From Sphingomonas sp. PP-F2F-A104-K0414 (GTDB lineage Bacteria > Pseudomonadota > Alphaproteobacteria > Sphingomonadales > Sphingomonadaceae), in contig NZ_SLYD01000009.1 in assembly GCF_004340945.1 (NCBI RefSeq), forward strand, positions 102,832 through 166,831: 64,000 bases of DNA, read 5' to 3'. Under the pieces are notes generated by a model. That model had not been told where the DNA came from, ran no database searches, and saw nothing but the letters and a program-made list of their open reading frames with translations. The first letter of the stretch is position 1; every line of letters starts with the position of its first letter. The translations under genes and the position numbers were made by a program. This document shows positions 17,498-27,900 of this stretch, piece by piece.

Positions 17498-17740
17498 ATG
17501 GAACGATACTTCCTATACCTGAACGAGCCGGGTTCCCCGATAACCGACGATGAAGGGTTCTTGGCAATGGACCTGAACGACGCCATTCGGGTGGCAATCG
17601 CGGGTGCCCGAGAGATCATGGCAGCTGATATCCTATCCGGTAAGCTCTGCTTGGCCGCATCAATCGAAATCGTAAACGGTCAAGGCGCAACGATGCACAC
17701 TGCTTGGTTCAAGGATATAGTGCTCGTAACCGATCGCTGA
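17498..17740 (+). CDS. DUF6894-like small protein
   Basis: An 80-residue protein matching the short DUF6894 pattern common in sphingomonads and rhizobia: MERYFLYLNEPGSPITDDEG, then a helix (DLNDAIRVAIAGAREIMAAD), then ASIEIVNGQGATMHTAWFKD in two strands. ATG 17498 is chosen because the family starts with M-x-R-Y-F; the frame is open upstream to 17432 but the extension lacks homology. Function unknown. Confidence 0.7.
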   Translation: MERYFLYLNEPGSPITDDEGFLAMDLNDAIRVAIAGAREIMAADILSGKLCLAASIEIVNGQGATMHTAWFKDIVLVTDR

Positions 17741-18997
17741 CTACGGCGTGAACTGCGGCGCGCATAGACTGCACCGCCTCGCCTCTGCCCAAGGTCGCTG
17801 CGAGGGAGGCGTTCATCGCGGCCATCTCGTCTACCGTCAAGAGTCGACCAAAGATACGCTCCAGGTACGGCCGAACTTTTATGGGCTTCGTTATGAAAAC
17901 CTAGAACAGATCGTTGCAACAACTAAAGCTGTATTGCGGTCTCAGCGCGGTTAGTTTGATGACCGGACGCTTAGCCCCGACTGCTGGCAGGCGTGCCCCG
18001 TCATGTTACTTTTATCCTAGAATGGGGCGCTTGTGCGGTTCGTCGGTTTGCTCATGGCTGGCGCGGATACTCCAACCGAGCCAGCCGGCCCGCCTCGCGT
18101 TTACACGGGCGCTTGAGGCAGGCCGTTACTGCCGTGAAACCGTAACGCCTCTGTGCCCGTATCTGAAGTACCGGAACGCAATCCTCCCAAATGCACGTAT
18201 CCGGTCGGCTCGCCCTTCTCGACCTTGGGCGGGCCGTTTTTAATCGAACCGCGCTGCGCCAGTGTCCCCTTCCGGCCGGGTATGATTGTGCTTTCCTTCC
18301 TATGTGAAGCGATCCTGCTCGTGGGGGCGTATCTACTTGGCCGGTGTAACCCCAACATGCGCTGGTCGGCTCGTCCTTGGATTCCGCCAGGGGCGAGCCG
18401 TTACCAGTGAACCTCACGCGTTCTTTTGCGTTTTCGTCCCGTCAGGTGCCCGGAAAGTGACAGGCCGGCTCGCCCTCTCTTCGTTGTCAAAGCGAGCCGT
18501 TACTGGCAGCACTCCTGAAGATGGCTTCCCTCCAGGCTCCCGTAGAAAGCGCCGATCTTCCCCTCCCGACGGTTAGGCGGCCCATTAGGCAAGCAGGCAG
18601 TGAATGAGATACATTTCACGGCAACGAGTTTATTTGGCCAGGGTTACGTCCTGATGGCCCGCGGCGCGGTTTGCTCCTTTGATGGTCCGCTGCGAACTCG
18701 GCGCTCGAGCTACCGGGGCGGTCGCACTACCCGTTTTCTCCGCAGTTTTTCCGATAGGCTGGCCGTTCGAGAGACCGATGAGCACATAGTTTGGCATCGA
18801 TCTCGTCGAAGACGTCGTCAGTTATCTGAGGGTCCCGTAGTGATCCCGGCCCCGAAGTAGGATGACGATGTCCGCAGGGCTACCGACCCGGACACCGCGC
18901 TCCGGCACCGGCTGATCATCGCCCGTCGGCATAACACGTGAACGGCCTGATACAGATCTTAGGCCCCGCAGCCCGTGTGCCACCTGACACACAAGCG
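17741..18997. other. Long gene-poor stretch with GC hairpins
   Basis: About 1.25 kb without a convincing gene. Open frames on both strands are Arg/Pro-rich artefacts of high GC. Its middle contains a cluster of related hairpins (see the repeat entry). The left part (17748-17950) may be a decayed gene, but no family is visible. Confidence 0.45.
18083..18508. repeat. Four REP-like GC hairpins
   Basis: Four related inverted repeats, each with a left arm like GGCTCGCCC and a right arm like GGGCGAGCC followed by GTTACTGG or a variant. Unit 1 is at 18084-18131, unit 2 at 18201-18240 (right arm followed by TTTTT), unit 3 at 18362-18407 (CTGGT...ACCAG extends the stem) and unit 4 at 18465-18507. Spacing is about 100-160 bp, and the loops and intervening sequences differ. 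This is the form of REP/BIME-type extragenic palindromes; single units may also work as terminators. Confidence 0.6.
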
Positions 18998-19744
18998 TTA
19001 ACCCTCGGAAAGCAAAGCCCGCAGGTTGGCGAGGACCATCGTCGCGGCATCCACTTCGGTCATATCGAGGAGCCGTGATAACGAACGGATCGCCCGCCCG
19101 GCGTCGATCGGCTCGGCAGCGCGAGAACCCGCCTTCGTGAACGGACCGTCCGTTTCCGTCAGAAGGCGATCTCGCGGCAAAGACTGTATGAGGGTCGTCT
19201 TGCCGACCTTCTCGAGCATCTGTTCGTTGACGGAAAAATAACAGCCCAGCTCAGCTGCGCGGCGTGCGTCCGACGCCGAGCCGGTGAACCAGTGGAGCAC
19301 TACGCGTCCACGATCGGACGGCAGATGAGCCTCGACCATGTCGAGCACGGCTTTCGCAGATCGCACGCTATGCACCGAAAGGATCTTTCCCCCGGCCTCG
19401 GCACACGCTTGAAGGACGTGGGCAAAAACCTTCTTCTGCGCATCGAACGACGCATAATGGCGGGGGCCCGCATCGAGGCCCACCTCGCCGACGTATCGCG
19501 TTTCAGGCAGCAGCTTCTCCCACAGGCCGATCTCACCGGCGCGCTCGCTCACGAGCTGCGGATGAAGGCCTAAGGCAGCGCGCACGTGCTTGGTCGACGC
19601 GGTGACCTCCGCGTTCCGTCGCCATGCCTTCGGCGTCGTCGTCACCGTTAGCGTGAACACGCCAGCCCGGTCGCTGCGATCCACGGCACGTTCAAAATCC
19701 GGATAAAGGTCGAGGTGGCAATGGAAATCGACTAGGTTCGTCAT
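18998..19744 (-). CDS. qatD: TatD-family nuclease of the Qat anti-phage system
   Basis: A 248-residue metal-dependent hydrolase with the TatD amidohydrolase barrel. Visible metal and active-site motifs are VDFHCHLDLYPD (HxH), YVGEVGLDAG (Glu), LSVHSVRS and VLHWFTGS (His), and LLTETDGPF (Asp). TatD proteins are 3'-5' DNases. As the fourth gene of an operon with qatA, qatB and qatC it corresponds to QatD, needed in the described qatABCD phage-defence system. Its ATG lies 9 bases after the qatC stop. The C-terminus (TEVDAATMVLANLRALLSEG) is the usual end of the family. Confidence 0.92.
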   Translation of the reverse strand: MTNLVDFHCHLDLYPDFERAVDRSDRAGVFTLTVTTTPKAWRRNAEVTASTKHVRAALGLHPQLVSERAGEIGLWEKLLPETRYVGEVGLDAGPRHYASFDAQKKVFAHVLQACAEAGGKILSVHSVRSAKAVLDMVEAHLPSDRGRVVLHWFTGSASDARRAAELGCYFSVNEQMLEKVGKTTLIQSLPRDRLLTETDGPFTKAGSRAAEPIDAGRAIRSLSRLLDMTEVDAATMVLANLRALLSEG

Positions 19745-19753
19745 CGGCCGCGT

Positions 19754-21106
19754 CTACTTTGGTTTCGTGCGAACGCCATCCAAGAGTCGACCGACTTCCT
19801 CCAGTCCACGGGCATAGACGCCAGCCATCTCCGCCTGGTCGTCGATACCGTGATCGTAGAGCGGTCCGGGCTTGTGGATGAGCACCTTGGCGAGTTCCGG
19901 CCTAGCACGGAGCCTCGCTATCGCGAGCTGGAAGGAGCGCACCTGCACCCCTTCGGCCTCGGCGCTGTTCAGAGCTCGGCGCTTCATATCGGTAAGGTAA
20001 TATTCGGTCGGATCACCGTCCGGGATCGATGCCCGCCGAATAAGACACGGCAGGCAATAGCCACAATGCCCCTGTGCCTGGCGTGCCCAGCGCAGCTTTG
20101 CCGGTGATGAGCATGAGATAGACTTGCCGGCGATCGAGAGCAGGAAGGCCTTGTCCGTACACGCTTCGACCATTTCGCCCTTGGTCATCGCCCAATAGGG
20201 GTTGGCGAGCGAGCCATCGATGCCGAGCGCGGCGACCAGTTCGATCCAGCGCGCCATGTAGAAGGGATGCGTCGTACGGGTACTGAGTGCACCGAGACGC
20301 AGCGGATCCAAGGGCACGTTCAACGCGATCAATCCATTCTCCGGCACCTTCAGTTCGAAGCGACGACGCAGCGCCGTACCGGCTGCCACGCCAAAAGCGA
20401 AAAACAGGAAGGAGCGCGCGCGGGTCGATGTCTCCGAACCGACCCCGTCAGCGAGATCATGCGCGAACACCATCGGCAGGCGGACCCATTCGAAGTGTCG
20501 CTTAGGGAACCGAGCCTTCAACTCGGCATGGCACAGATACTGCGCTCTGCTCCCCGCACCCTCGCCAGCATGACTAACCAGCAGGGGCTTTTCATCCTTC
20601 GTCAGGCTGTCGATCGCCCCGATCAGGCTATCGAGCCCGCCCGAGAACAGGTTGACGCCGAGGAGGTCGGTTTGCAGCAAAGGTGTAGGGACGGTTCCCG
20701 CAAGACGTTCCTTGCCCGCTGGTCGTTTGCGGAATTCGATCGACCAGCGATCGCCGCTCAAGAAGCCGAGCGCACGGATCACGATCGGCCGTGCGCGCTT
20801 CCAAGCTGCGACATCGCTGACGGGTAGGACGATGCGGATCTCGCGCGTCCAACCATCCTGCGCTTCGGTTGCGCGCGAGATGCGCGTGTCGGCAGCGTAG
20901 ACCAGCGCACCGAGAATTAGGAGATCGATACCGATCTCATCAGGCACCAGGTCGAGCTTGCGCAAGTCGTTGAGTGCAGTTTGTATCCCGTAGGCGATAC
21001 CGCCCACGTTCAAGAGCTGGACGTCCGAGCGGGCCTCGTCCGTGCCCGTGTCGATCGCTGGCTTGTCTTTGGCACCCATCGTGCCGACGAGCAGGTGTCG
21101 CTTCAT
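19754..21106 (-). CDS. qatC: QueC-like protein of the Qat anti-phage system
   Basis: A 450-residue protein with a PP-loop ATP pyrophosphatase domain like 7-cyano-7-deazaguanine synthase (QueC). The PP-loop is LFSGGLDSLIGAID at about residues 155-170, and a zinc-binding CGYCLPCLIRR lies at about 345-355. The first 140 residues are a Qat-specific extension (LNVGGIAYGIQTALNDLRKL, then DLLILGALVYAADTRI). In Qat systems this protein is proposed to modify a nucleobase or protein; the substrate is unknown. Its ATG overlaps the qatB stop (ATGA), so translation is coupled. Confidence 0.92.
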   Translation of the reverse strand: MKRHLLVGTMGAKDKPAIDTGTDEARSDVQLLNVGGIAYGIQTALNDLRKLDLVPDEIGIDLLILGALVYAADTRISRATEAQDGWTREIRIVLPVSDVAAWKRARPIVIRALGFLSGDRWSIEFRKRPAGKERLAGTVPTPLLQTDLLGVNLFSGGLDSLIGAIDSLTKDEKPLLVSHAGEGAGSRAQYLCHAELKARFPKRHFEWVRLPMVFAHDLADGVGSETSTRARSFLFFAFGVAAGTALRRRFELKVPENGLIALNVPLDPLRLGALSTRTTHPFYMARWIELVAALGIDGSLANPYWAMTKGEMVEACTDKAFLLSIAGKSISCSSPAKLRWARQAQGHCGYCLPCLIRRASIPDGDPTEYYLTDMKRRALNSAEAEGVQVRSFQLAIARLRARPELAKVLIHKPGPLYDHGIDDQAEMAGVYARGLEEVGRLLDGVRTKPK

Positions 21107-21996
21107 CGTGCAGCCTCCGCATCACCCATCGCCTGCAGGATTCGATACGCGTCTTCGTACACCGACGTCACGAACCCGCTGATCTCCGTCGGCGATAAGG
21201 CCTGAATGTTGCTCCCCGATTGGGAAACGGCATCGCTGACGCCGCGCTGGATGAAGTCGTGCAGCATGTCCTCGACGTTCTGCGCGGCCGCGGGATTGGC
21301 CGGGAGGGCGACGGCCTTCGTGCCAATGTCGTTGCAGATTCGTGCTTCGATGGTGTGCGCAACGTACAGTTCGAAGACCGTCGTCATCTGCTCGGGTGTC
21401 AGTCCATCGATGTCGGTGATGCCGGCATCGGCGAGATCGGCGATCGTCTCGATGAAGGCGTTTCGCGCGATCCCCTGGTCGATCGAGCCGTCTTCCGGGC
21501 AGACGTGATCGGCTAGACCAGCGAACACTTCCTCGATCGGGCGACCCGCGAGCGCCGTGAGATTCAACTCACGCAGCGTCTCGGCAATACCGTTCGCTTG
21601 GACCGATTGCAGCAGTCGGACGACATTGGCACCCGACACGCGCGCGGTGCCCATCCGTTGCGCGGCACGTCGCGGGCTTCCCATCGACGACCGGACATAG
21701 CCGGATACCGCGCGTCCGAGACTCTTGCGATCGGTCCCGCCCGATTTAGCGAATGTCGTGAAAGCGCTACGGGGCGAGCTGAAGCGGCCTGCCGGCCCAG
21801 GTGGCGGCAGAGGGACTGCTGGAGGCGGTGCGGCGCCATCACCCTGGTCGGTCCCATCACCGGCGTTACCGTCGGCATCCTGACCATCGGCACCATCGTC
21901 GTTCTTGTCGGCGTCGCCGCGGTCGAAATCATCGATGAAGGTCGGAACGAGTGGCCGATCATTCGTCGGCCCATCGAAGGAGGACGAGGTGCCCAT
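21103..21996 (-). CDS. qatB: QatB-like protein of the Qat anti-phage system
   Basis: A 297-residue protein of the QatB family, with no known enzymatic motif. It begins MGTSSSFDGPTNDRPLVPTF, matching the conserved GTSxSxxGPxxxxPLVP opening of QatB, followed by an Asp/Pro-rich linker (residues 25-75) and an all-helical region (SAFTTFAKSGGTDRKSLGRA, then QSVQANGIAETLRELNLTAL). It lies between the ATPase and the QueC-like gene with overlaps on both sides (TGATG with qatA, ATGA with qatC), so the proteins probably assemble stoichiometrically. Mechanism unknown. Confidence 0.9.
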   Translation of the reverse strand: MGTSSSFDGPTNDRPLVPTFIDDFDRGDADKNDDGADGQDADGNAGDGTDQGDGAAPPPAVPLPPPGPAGRFSSPRSAFTTFAKSGGTDRKSLGRAVSGYVRSSMGSPRRAAQRMGTARVSGANVVRLLQSVQANGIAETLRELNLTALAGRPIEEVFAGLADHVCPEDGSIDQGIARNAFIETIADLADAGITDIDGLTPEQMTTVFELYVAHTIEARICNDIGTKAVALPANPAAAQNVEDMLHDFIQRGVSDAVSQSGSNIQALSPTEISGFVTSVYEDAYRILQAMGDAEAAR

Positions 21997-23978
21997 CAGC
22001 TTTTGATCCCGGTCCGCAGAGCAGCCGTAGCGGTCGCCTGGAGCGCCGGGTTATCGCTGATCTTACTCCACCGCTCGATCAGGTTCTGGAAGCGGCGCTT
22101 CTCGCTCTCTTCGGTCAACACCTCGGACCAGCCCGCAACGACCCACGGCCCGCAGGTTTCGGGCAGCATCCCCAGCATATCGACGAGCGCGGATTGCAGA
22201 TGCGGTTGCGTGCGAACCAGAATCGTCGCGCCGTCGATGCCCGCGGGCGGGCGCACGAAATCGCCTGCGGCGAGGATCCGGCGTCGAACGAAATCGAACA
22301 CCAGCGACGCTTCCGGTTTCGCCAGCGCGCGCAACTCGGCGTCCATCCCCGATACGGTCATGCGTCGTCCCATCAGGCGTTCGACGACCGCGGCGAGCGG
22401 GCCCAGCGCCGAAGCTGCCGCGAGATAATCCTTCCGGTCCTTCGTGACGAACAGGTACGGACGAAGGTCAACGCCGCTGATCGGCGGTTGCAGCTTTGCC
22501 CATGCCTTGATGACGTCCGACGCCATCCACTGTGTCAGGACCGGATTCTCGGGCGACGCCACTGCCGCCTTCGCAGGTGGGGCTGGGTTCTTCGCACCCG
22601 TTTGCGGCTCCTCAGCGGTTTTTTTCGCGGCGGTTGGCGCTTCCTCGGGGGGACTTACTGGCGCCGCCTTCAGTTCGCCTTCGAGTATGCCCAGGTCCTT
22701 GCATCGACCATCTGGATCATTCGCCGACGCGAGACCGATCTCGTCGAATAGCGTCGGAATGAACCGTTCGGCCAACATGAGCTTCGCGAGGACCGGCAGC
22801 TTGATGGCTGCGCCGAACCCGCGAGCGTCGGCGGTGCGCGCACGTAACAGCAGGCTATTCAAGAACCGCTTGATCTGCCGCGGATTGCCCGACGTCCCGC
22901 TGGCAAGCAACGGCACGATCTGCTCGGTCAGGACGAGATCCTCCGCCACGTCCTTGGCGCGATCACCGAGTGCCTCTTGCACTGCGCCGCTGTCGAAGCC
23001 GGTCGGGTCCCAGGGCCGCTTCAGCGCCGTGCGCGCTACCTTGACCAATTCGCCGAACTGCTCGTTGTCGTCGCCGAGGCGCGCACCGACCAACAGCAAG
23101 GTGACATAAATGTATGTCTCGACGCCGCCCAACGACGGTATCCGAAACGGGATCTGGATCAGCTTCTCGAGATAATTGCGAGCATAATCCCTCGGACCGG
23201 TCGTATCCGGAAGATCGGGGAAATGCTTGCGGACCGAGTATTCGATCATCGCCTCGTCCGCGGCGATGACGAAGGCCGTACGATCCATCATCACGAACAA
23301 CCGCATCGCTTCCAGCGTCTCGATAGCCGGTTCGGGTAGGCAGCGATCCAGATCGTCGATCAGGACGACGAGTTGCTTCAGGCCCGCACGGAGCAACAGC
23401 TCGTCGAATGCCTTGCGGAACTCCTCGACCTCCTGTGGGACCCGCCGGCTTTCCTTCGCCTTCAGCAGCCCTTCGGCGCCCTTGACGACCTTGTCGATCT
23501 CGTCCTTATCGAGGTGCTTCTTGGGATCAGCGAAGAAGCCCTTCACCATCCCCACGACGGAGCCGATCTGATCTGGGTTTGGCAGCCCGGACATCGCCGT
23601 GAACGCGAGGCCGCCCCCCATACGCGCGATCTTGAGCCAGTCGAGCCGTTTGACGACATCCATCACGGCATCTGCGGCTTTGGTCGCGAGAGACCGCTTC
23701 TCGATCAATTGGGTGACGACGCCTTCGATCAAAGCGATCTTGGCATCTTCGAGCCCCTGGAAACGCCAGGCGTTGAACTTGATGCACAAGATGTCATCAT
23801 GGCCGTCCAAGGCGCTCTCGATCATCTCGAGCACGCTCGACTTCCCCGCACCCCAGTCCCCGTGGACTCCTACCGTTACCGCCCGCTCGGGGTTCTCACC
23901 GATGAGCCCGACAATGGTTGTAGCGATCGCTTCGTTGTTCAGTAGGTCGAACTTGGTTTCATTGTCTGCGAGCAGCAC
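21996..23978 (-). CDS. qatA: KAP-type P-loop ATPase of the Qat anti-phage system
   Basis: A KAP-family STAND-like ATPase. From the chosen GTG start (23978) it has 660 residues: LLADNETKFDLLNNEAIATT, Walker A GVHGDWGAGKSS (residues 37-48), the KAP insertion region, and Walker B LVVLIDDLDRCLPE. GNPRQIKRFLNSLLLRA is the sensor-2-like helix of KAP proteins. The C-terminus has an Ala/Pro/Glu-rich linker and a helical tail. The start is chosen because AAGGGG lies 6 bases before GTG 23978 and homology begins there; ATG 24032 is an alternative, and the frame open to 24383 is not coding. It is the first gene of the qatABCD operon and probably the sensor/motor component. Confidence 0.9.
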   Translation of the reverse strand: MLLADNETKFDLLNNEAIATTIVGLIGENPERAVTVGVHGDWGAGKSSVLEMIESALDGHDDILCIKFNAWRFQGLEDAKIALIEGVVTQLIEKRSLATKAADAVMDVVKRLDWLKIARMGGGLAFTAMSGLPNPDQIGSVVGMVKGFFADPKKHLDKDEIDKVVKGAEGLLKAKESRRVPQEVEEFRKAFDELLLRAGLKQLVVLIDDLDRCLPEPAIETLEAMRLFVMMDRTAFVIAADEAMIEYSVRKHFPDLPDTTGPRDYARNYLEKLIQIPFRIPSLGGVETYIYVTLLLVGARLGDDNEQFGELVKVARTALKRPWDPTGFDSGAVQEALGDRAKDVAEDLVLTEQIVPLLASGTSGNPRQIKRFLNSLLLRARTADARGFGAAIKLPVLAKLMLAERFIPTLFDEIGLASANDPDGRCKDLGILEGELKAAPVSPPEEAPTAAKKTAEEPQTGAKNPAPPAKAAVASPENPVLTQWMASDVIKAWAKLQPPISGVDLRPYLFVTKDRKDYLAAASALGPLAAVVERLMGRRMTVSGMDAELRALAKPEASLVFDFVRRRILAAGDFVRPPAGIDGATILVRTQPHLQSALVDMLGMLPETCGPWVVAGWSEVLTEESEKRRFQNLIERWSKISDNPALQATATAALRTGIKS

Positions 23979-24067
23979 GTGTTCCCCTTCCCGGAACACG
24001 GCGTGGCCCCCACCCGCTCCGTTCCCAAGCATCCTGCATGAAGTCCGGGATTGATCAAAGGCGTTTC

Positions 24068-24081
24068 CTCGATTGATCGAG
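24068..24081. promoter_or_regulatory. Palindrome upstream of qatA (candidate operator)
   Basis: Perfect 14-base palindrome CTCGATTGATCGAG, 87 bases before the qatA GTG, in an otherwise ordinary leader. Position and symmetry suit a dimeric regulator. No regulator gene lies beside the operon, so this is inference only. Confidence 0.3.
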
Positions 24082-24566
24082 AATGGATGTTGTCCTTTGC
24101 GAAAGGCACAGGCGACATACAGGTCGCTATCTTTCCGAGATGCAAAGTTTGTGGGGTAAGACCTTGACGGGTAAGGCGCTATCGGCGTTCGCGCCGCCCA
24201 AGCCACATTGCCGCTGTCTCGTCCCAGTCGGGTAACAATCCTCGCATGGGGTGTGCCACGTGGCATACCTATGGCCGCGCCGACGGGCGCGACGCTAATT
24301 TGCAGCGTCGCGCGGCCCTCCCCGGAAGACCGCTGCGTGGAGGGAGCACCAAGGGCGGCTGCCCTTTCGTTCCCGAAGGGCAATCAGGCCCCCCGCGTAA
24401 TCCGCTACGCGTGGCCGATGCTTCGCAAGACGTCGGCCACGCTTGGCGGCTCGCCCACGCCAGGGGTCAGATTCTCGCCGTACCTCCCGATCCCGTTCCT
24501 CGCCGGAAAGGCAGAGCCGGTTGCTGTTGCAACCGGCTTGATACCTCAAAGGAAAGGAAGAATATC

Positions 24567-24770
24567 ATGGGACGGATCACCAACAATCGGACCGAAGTCT
24601 ATCAGGAGATCACCGGTCAGATGATCGCGATGATCGAGGCAAGCACCCGGCCTTGGTCGAAATCGTGGAACGGCAGTACCGCGCCCAATGTCTCGCTCCC
24701 CTCGAACGGCGCCCCCTATCGCGGCATCAACAGTCTGACCTTGTGGATTGCCGCCATGACCAAATGCTAA
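24567..24770 (+). pseudogene. ArdC-type antirestriction protein, N-terminal fragment
   Basis: A 67-residue fragment of an ArdC-like antirestriction/ssDNA-binding protein: TEVYQEITGQMIAMIEASTR, PWSKSWN, then NGAPYRGINSLTLW are the conserved N-terminal block. The family normally has about 300 residues with a C-terminal metallopeptidase-like domain; here a stop follows AAMTKC. GGAAAGGAAG before ATG 24567 is a strong ribosome site, so the fragment may still be translated. In sphingomonads such genes mark plasmids and integrative elements. Its truncation next to the qat operon suggests island turnover. Confidence 0.75.
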
Positions 24771-24919
24771 GCGTCCCCGCATTGCCCACGTAATCGCAAT
24801 GTCTGGTCGTCAGTCGGCTGGCCGCAGTCATATTTCGAGCCTGACCGACGAGTCTGCAGCCTGGGTGAAAGCGCCGACGACTTAAACAAGTCTAAAGGCG
24901 ATTATGAGATCCGCGTTAT

Positions 24920-27900
24920 ATGCCCTGGTATCGCCACCTGCCCTCGCTAGCTATCCTCGGCGGGATGGCCTCACTTACGGCGAGCGCTCGCATGGCAGAG
25001 CGACCGCGGAACTCCACCTCATCACCCACGGCCAATCCGTTGCCGCAGCGCGCCTCTTGGAGAGCGTCGGCCGATCTGATGTTCAAAACGGTGGCGCGAG
25101 ATGATACTATTCCCAACGCGGGTCTACCACGTTCCGTCGCTCAGGATGGTACGGGTTTCGTGTGGATCGCGACCGATGCTGGGCTATCCCGCTGGGACGG
25201 TACGGGGTTCAAGACTTACACGACGCAAGCGCGACCGGGCGCAGCTGCGCTTCCCGAACTGATGGTAAACCAAGTGTTTGCCGATCAAGGCGGTGTGCTG
25301 TGGCTCGGCATGAGCTCGGAAGGCCTACTCCGGCACGACGTAGAAACTGATCGGTTCGTCAGACCTCCCAAGCGCACAGCGCTCGATCATGCACACGTCC
25401 TGACGATGTCGAGTGACGGTAGCGGCGGACTTTTAGTCGGCAGCGATATTGGGTTGTCGCATGTCCGCAGGGGCGACCATGTCGTTACCGCCGTTCCCGT
25501 TGGCCCGGTGGGGGGACCATTAGCGAGAGACGTTCAGGCCATCCATATCGGACGCAAGGGCGTTCTGTGGGTTGCGCGAGGACCAAACCTCTTTCGACGA
25601 CGCCCAGCCGACAGGGCCTTTCAGCATATCAAAATACCCGGCTTGCCGACCGACGACGTGATCTCGGCACTTCATGAAGACATCAAAGGGGAACTCTGGA
25701 TCTCTACAGGGAAATCTGGCTTTTACCTCTTCGATCATGAAGGCGCCGCGCATCATCACCCGATCGCCGTCGACGAAAGAACGCCGAAGCTTGGCATGAT
25801 GATCGACGCGGGAGAAGGAAAGCTCTGGAGTTCGTCGCGTGCAGGTATCTGGGTGATCGATCCGGCGACGAGGCGGATCCGGCGCCTCGCACATGATCCA
25901 CTGATACCAGCGAGCTTGCCCGAGGACGGGCTTAACGCGCTCTTCAGAGACCGCTCGGGTTTGATCTGGGCCGTTGGTGATTCCTCGCTCGCCTATGTCG
26001 ACCCCTCGCCGCTCCGCGTACTGAGCATCGTCAGCGCGCTGCGAACAGGGCCCGGCCTGCAACCGCACGCCGCATGGTCGGTCGGAGCGGCGCCCGATGG
26101 TGCGATCTGGTACGGTACCGCCGATACGCCGGCATTCCGCCTGATACCTCCACAGCCTGGTAGCGCGGCACGTCTCGAACAGCTTCCTGGCGCGAGGCGC
26201 GATGTTCAGGCCTTCGCATTCTCCGAGCGGGGTGGATCGGCCTTCGCTGCGAGCGACGAAGGGCTCTTCTCAATTTCCCTTTCGGGGACAAGCGCGCGCA
26301 AGCTCTCCGCAAAGCCGTGGTCACGGCTGCTCATGGATGGCCAGACCCTATATTCAGGCGGCAAGGGAGTCGGCACTACGGACGTGCGCAACCCTCGCGC
26401 ACCGATCCCCACACGCTGGTCCGCGTCGTTGACTGATCAGCGCGTCCGCTCGATGGCATTCACCACCGACCGCGCGTTCTGGGTCGGCACGGCTCATGGA
26501 CTAAACCGGGTCGATCTCGCGACCGGCACAGTGACGCAGATACGCCCGAGCGCCGGATTGGCGCCCGGCCTCAAGGCCAATTACGTCAGTACGTTGCTAG
26601 GGGACCGAAAAGGGCGATTATGGGCAGGTACGGCCGGGGGGGGCATAACGATCTACGTGCGAAATGCCCGCCACTGGCGGCCCCTACGTCATCTCGGACG
26701 GCTAGAGGGCTTACCCCACGACACCGTCGACAAGATCCTCGAAGGGCGAGACGGCGCGATCTGGGTCAGCACGGATGGCGGCATCGCGCGGATCGACCCA
26801 TTGCGGCTGACCATCACGACGTTGCGCCCCTCCGATGGGGTCGCTTTCATCGCAAACTGGACCGGGGGAGGCGACGTTCTGCCCGATGGTCGAATTCTAT
26901 TTGCCGGCTTCGGTGGTTTGACTCTTATCGATCCGAGCGCACCGGAACGAAATTCGGTCGCTGCACCGTTGCGGTTCACTTCAGTCATCAGCGGCGCCCA
27001 ATCACTCGCCGGCCTTGCGGGCAACGATTCTCTGCCGATCGGGCGTGCTCAACGCGACCTTACCGCCGAGTTCGCCAAACTCGATTACGCAAGCAGTCGC
27101 GAACAAGCCTACGCCTATCGACTGTCCCCGCTGGAAACCGAATGGACTCGAGTCGACGCCTTTCACCGGGTCGCCCGTTACACCAACCTCCCCGCCGGCC
27201 AATCCACTTTGGAGATCAGGGCGATAGCGCCGACGTCGGGTTCCCGCCTGCGCCCCATCGGCGCGCCCCTCACACTCGAACTGAATGTTGAACACCGCTG
27301 GTACGAGACGCTGCTGTTCCGCGCTACGGCGATCCTCGGCCTCTTTCTCGTGATCTACTCACTCTATCACCTACGCATGCGTGCTACGCTGAGACGGCAA
27401 AAACTGCTCGAAGATCTTGTAAAGGATCGCACCACAAAACTACTCGTAAGCCAGTCCGAACTCGAGAAACTCGCATATACTGATACATTGACGGGTCTCG
27501 GCAACCGTCGACTATTTGGCGAAGCTCTAACACGACACGTCAACAATGCAGAAAGCCAACCATTTTCCTTGCTGCTCATCGACCTTGACCGCTTCAAGCG
27601 CATTAACGATGAGCTGGGCCACGACGTCGGTGATGCGCTACTGGTTGAGGTCGCCGACCGGCTTACCGATGCGGTACGCCAGCGGGACAGTATCTTCCGC
27701 CTAGGCGGCGACGAGTTTGCGATCCTATTGACCGGGATTTCTGACGAGCGTGCCGTCACCGATGCGTGCCAGAGACTATACAACTCCTTCTCGACGACGG
27801 TCTCCATCGGCCAGCATGAAGTACGCGCAGACCTGAGCGTCGGCATCGCTCTTGGTACTGACGGCTCAGTGTCGAACGAGACAATGTACAAGTTGGCCGA

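Noticed and set aside
18400..18520. Hairpin repeats as a CRISPR array
   Set aside because: Repeats are imperfect palindromes with variable spacing of 100-160 bp and no uniform spacers; no cas genes are nearby.
18600..18860. Plus-strand frame of 86 codons in the gene-poor gap
   Set aside because: Arg/Ser-rich composition, no ribosome site and no family resemblance.
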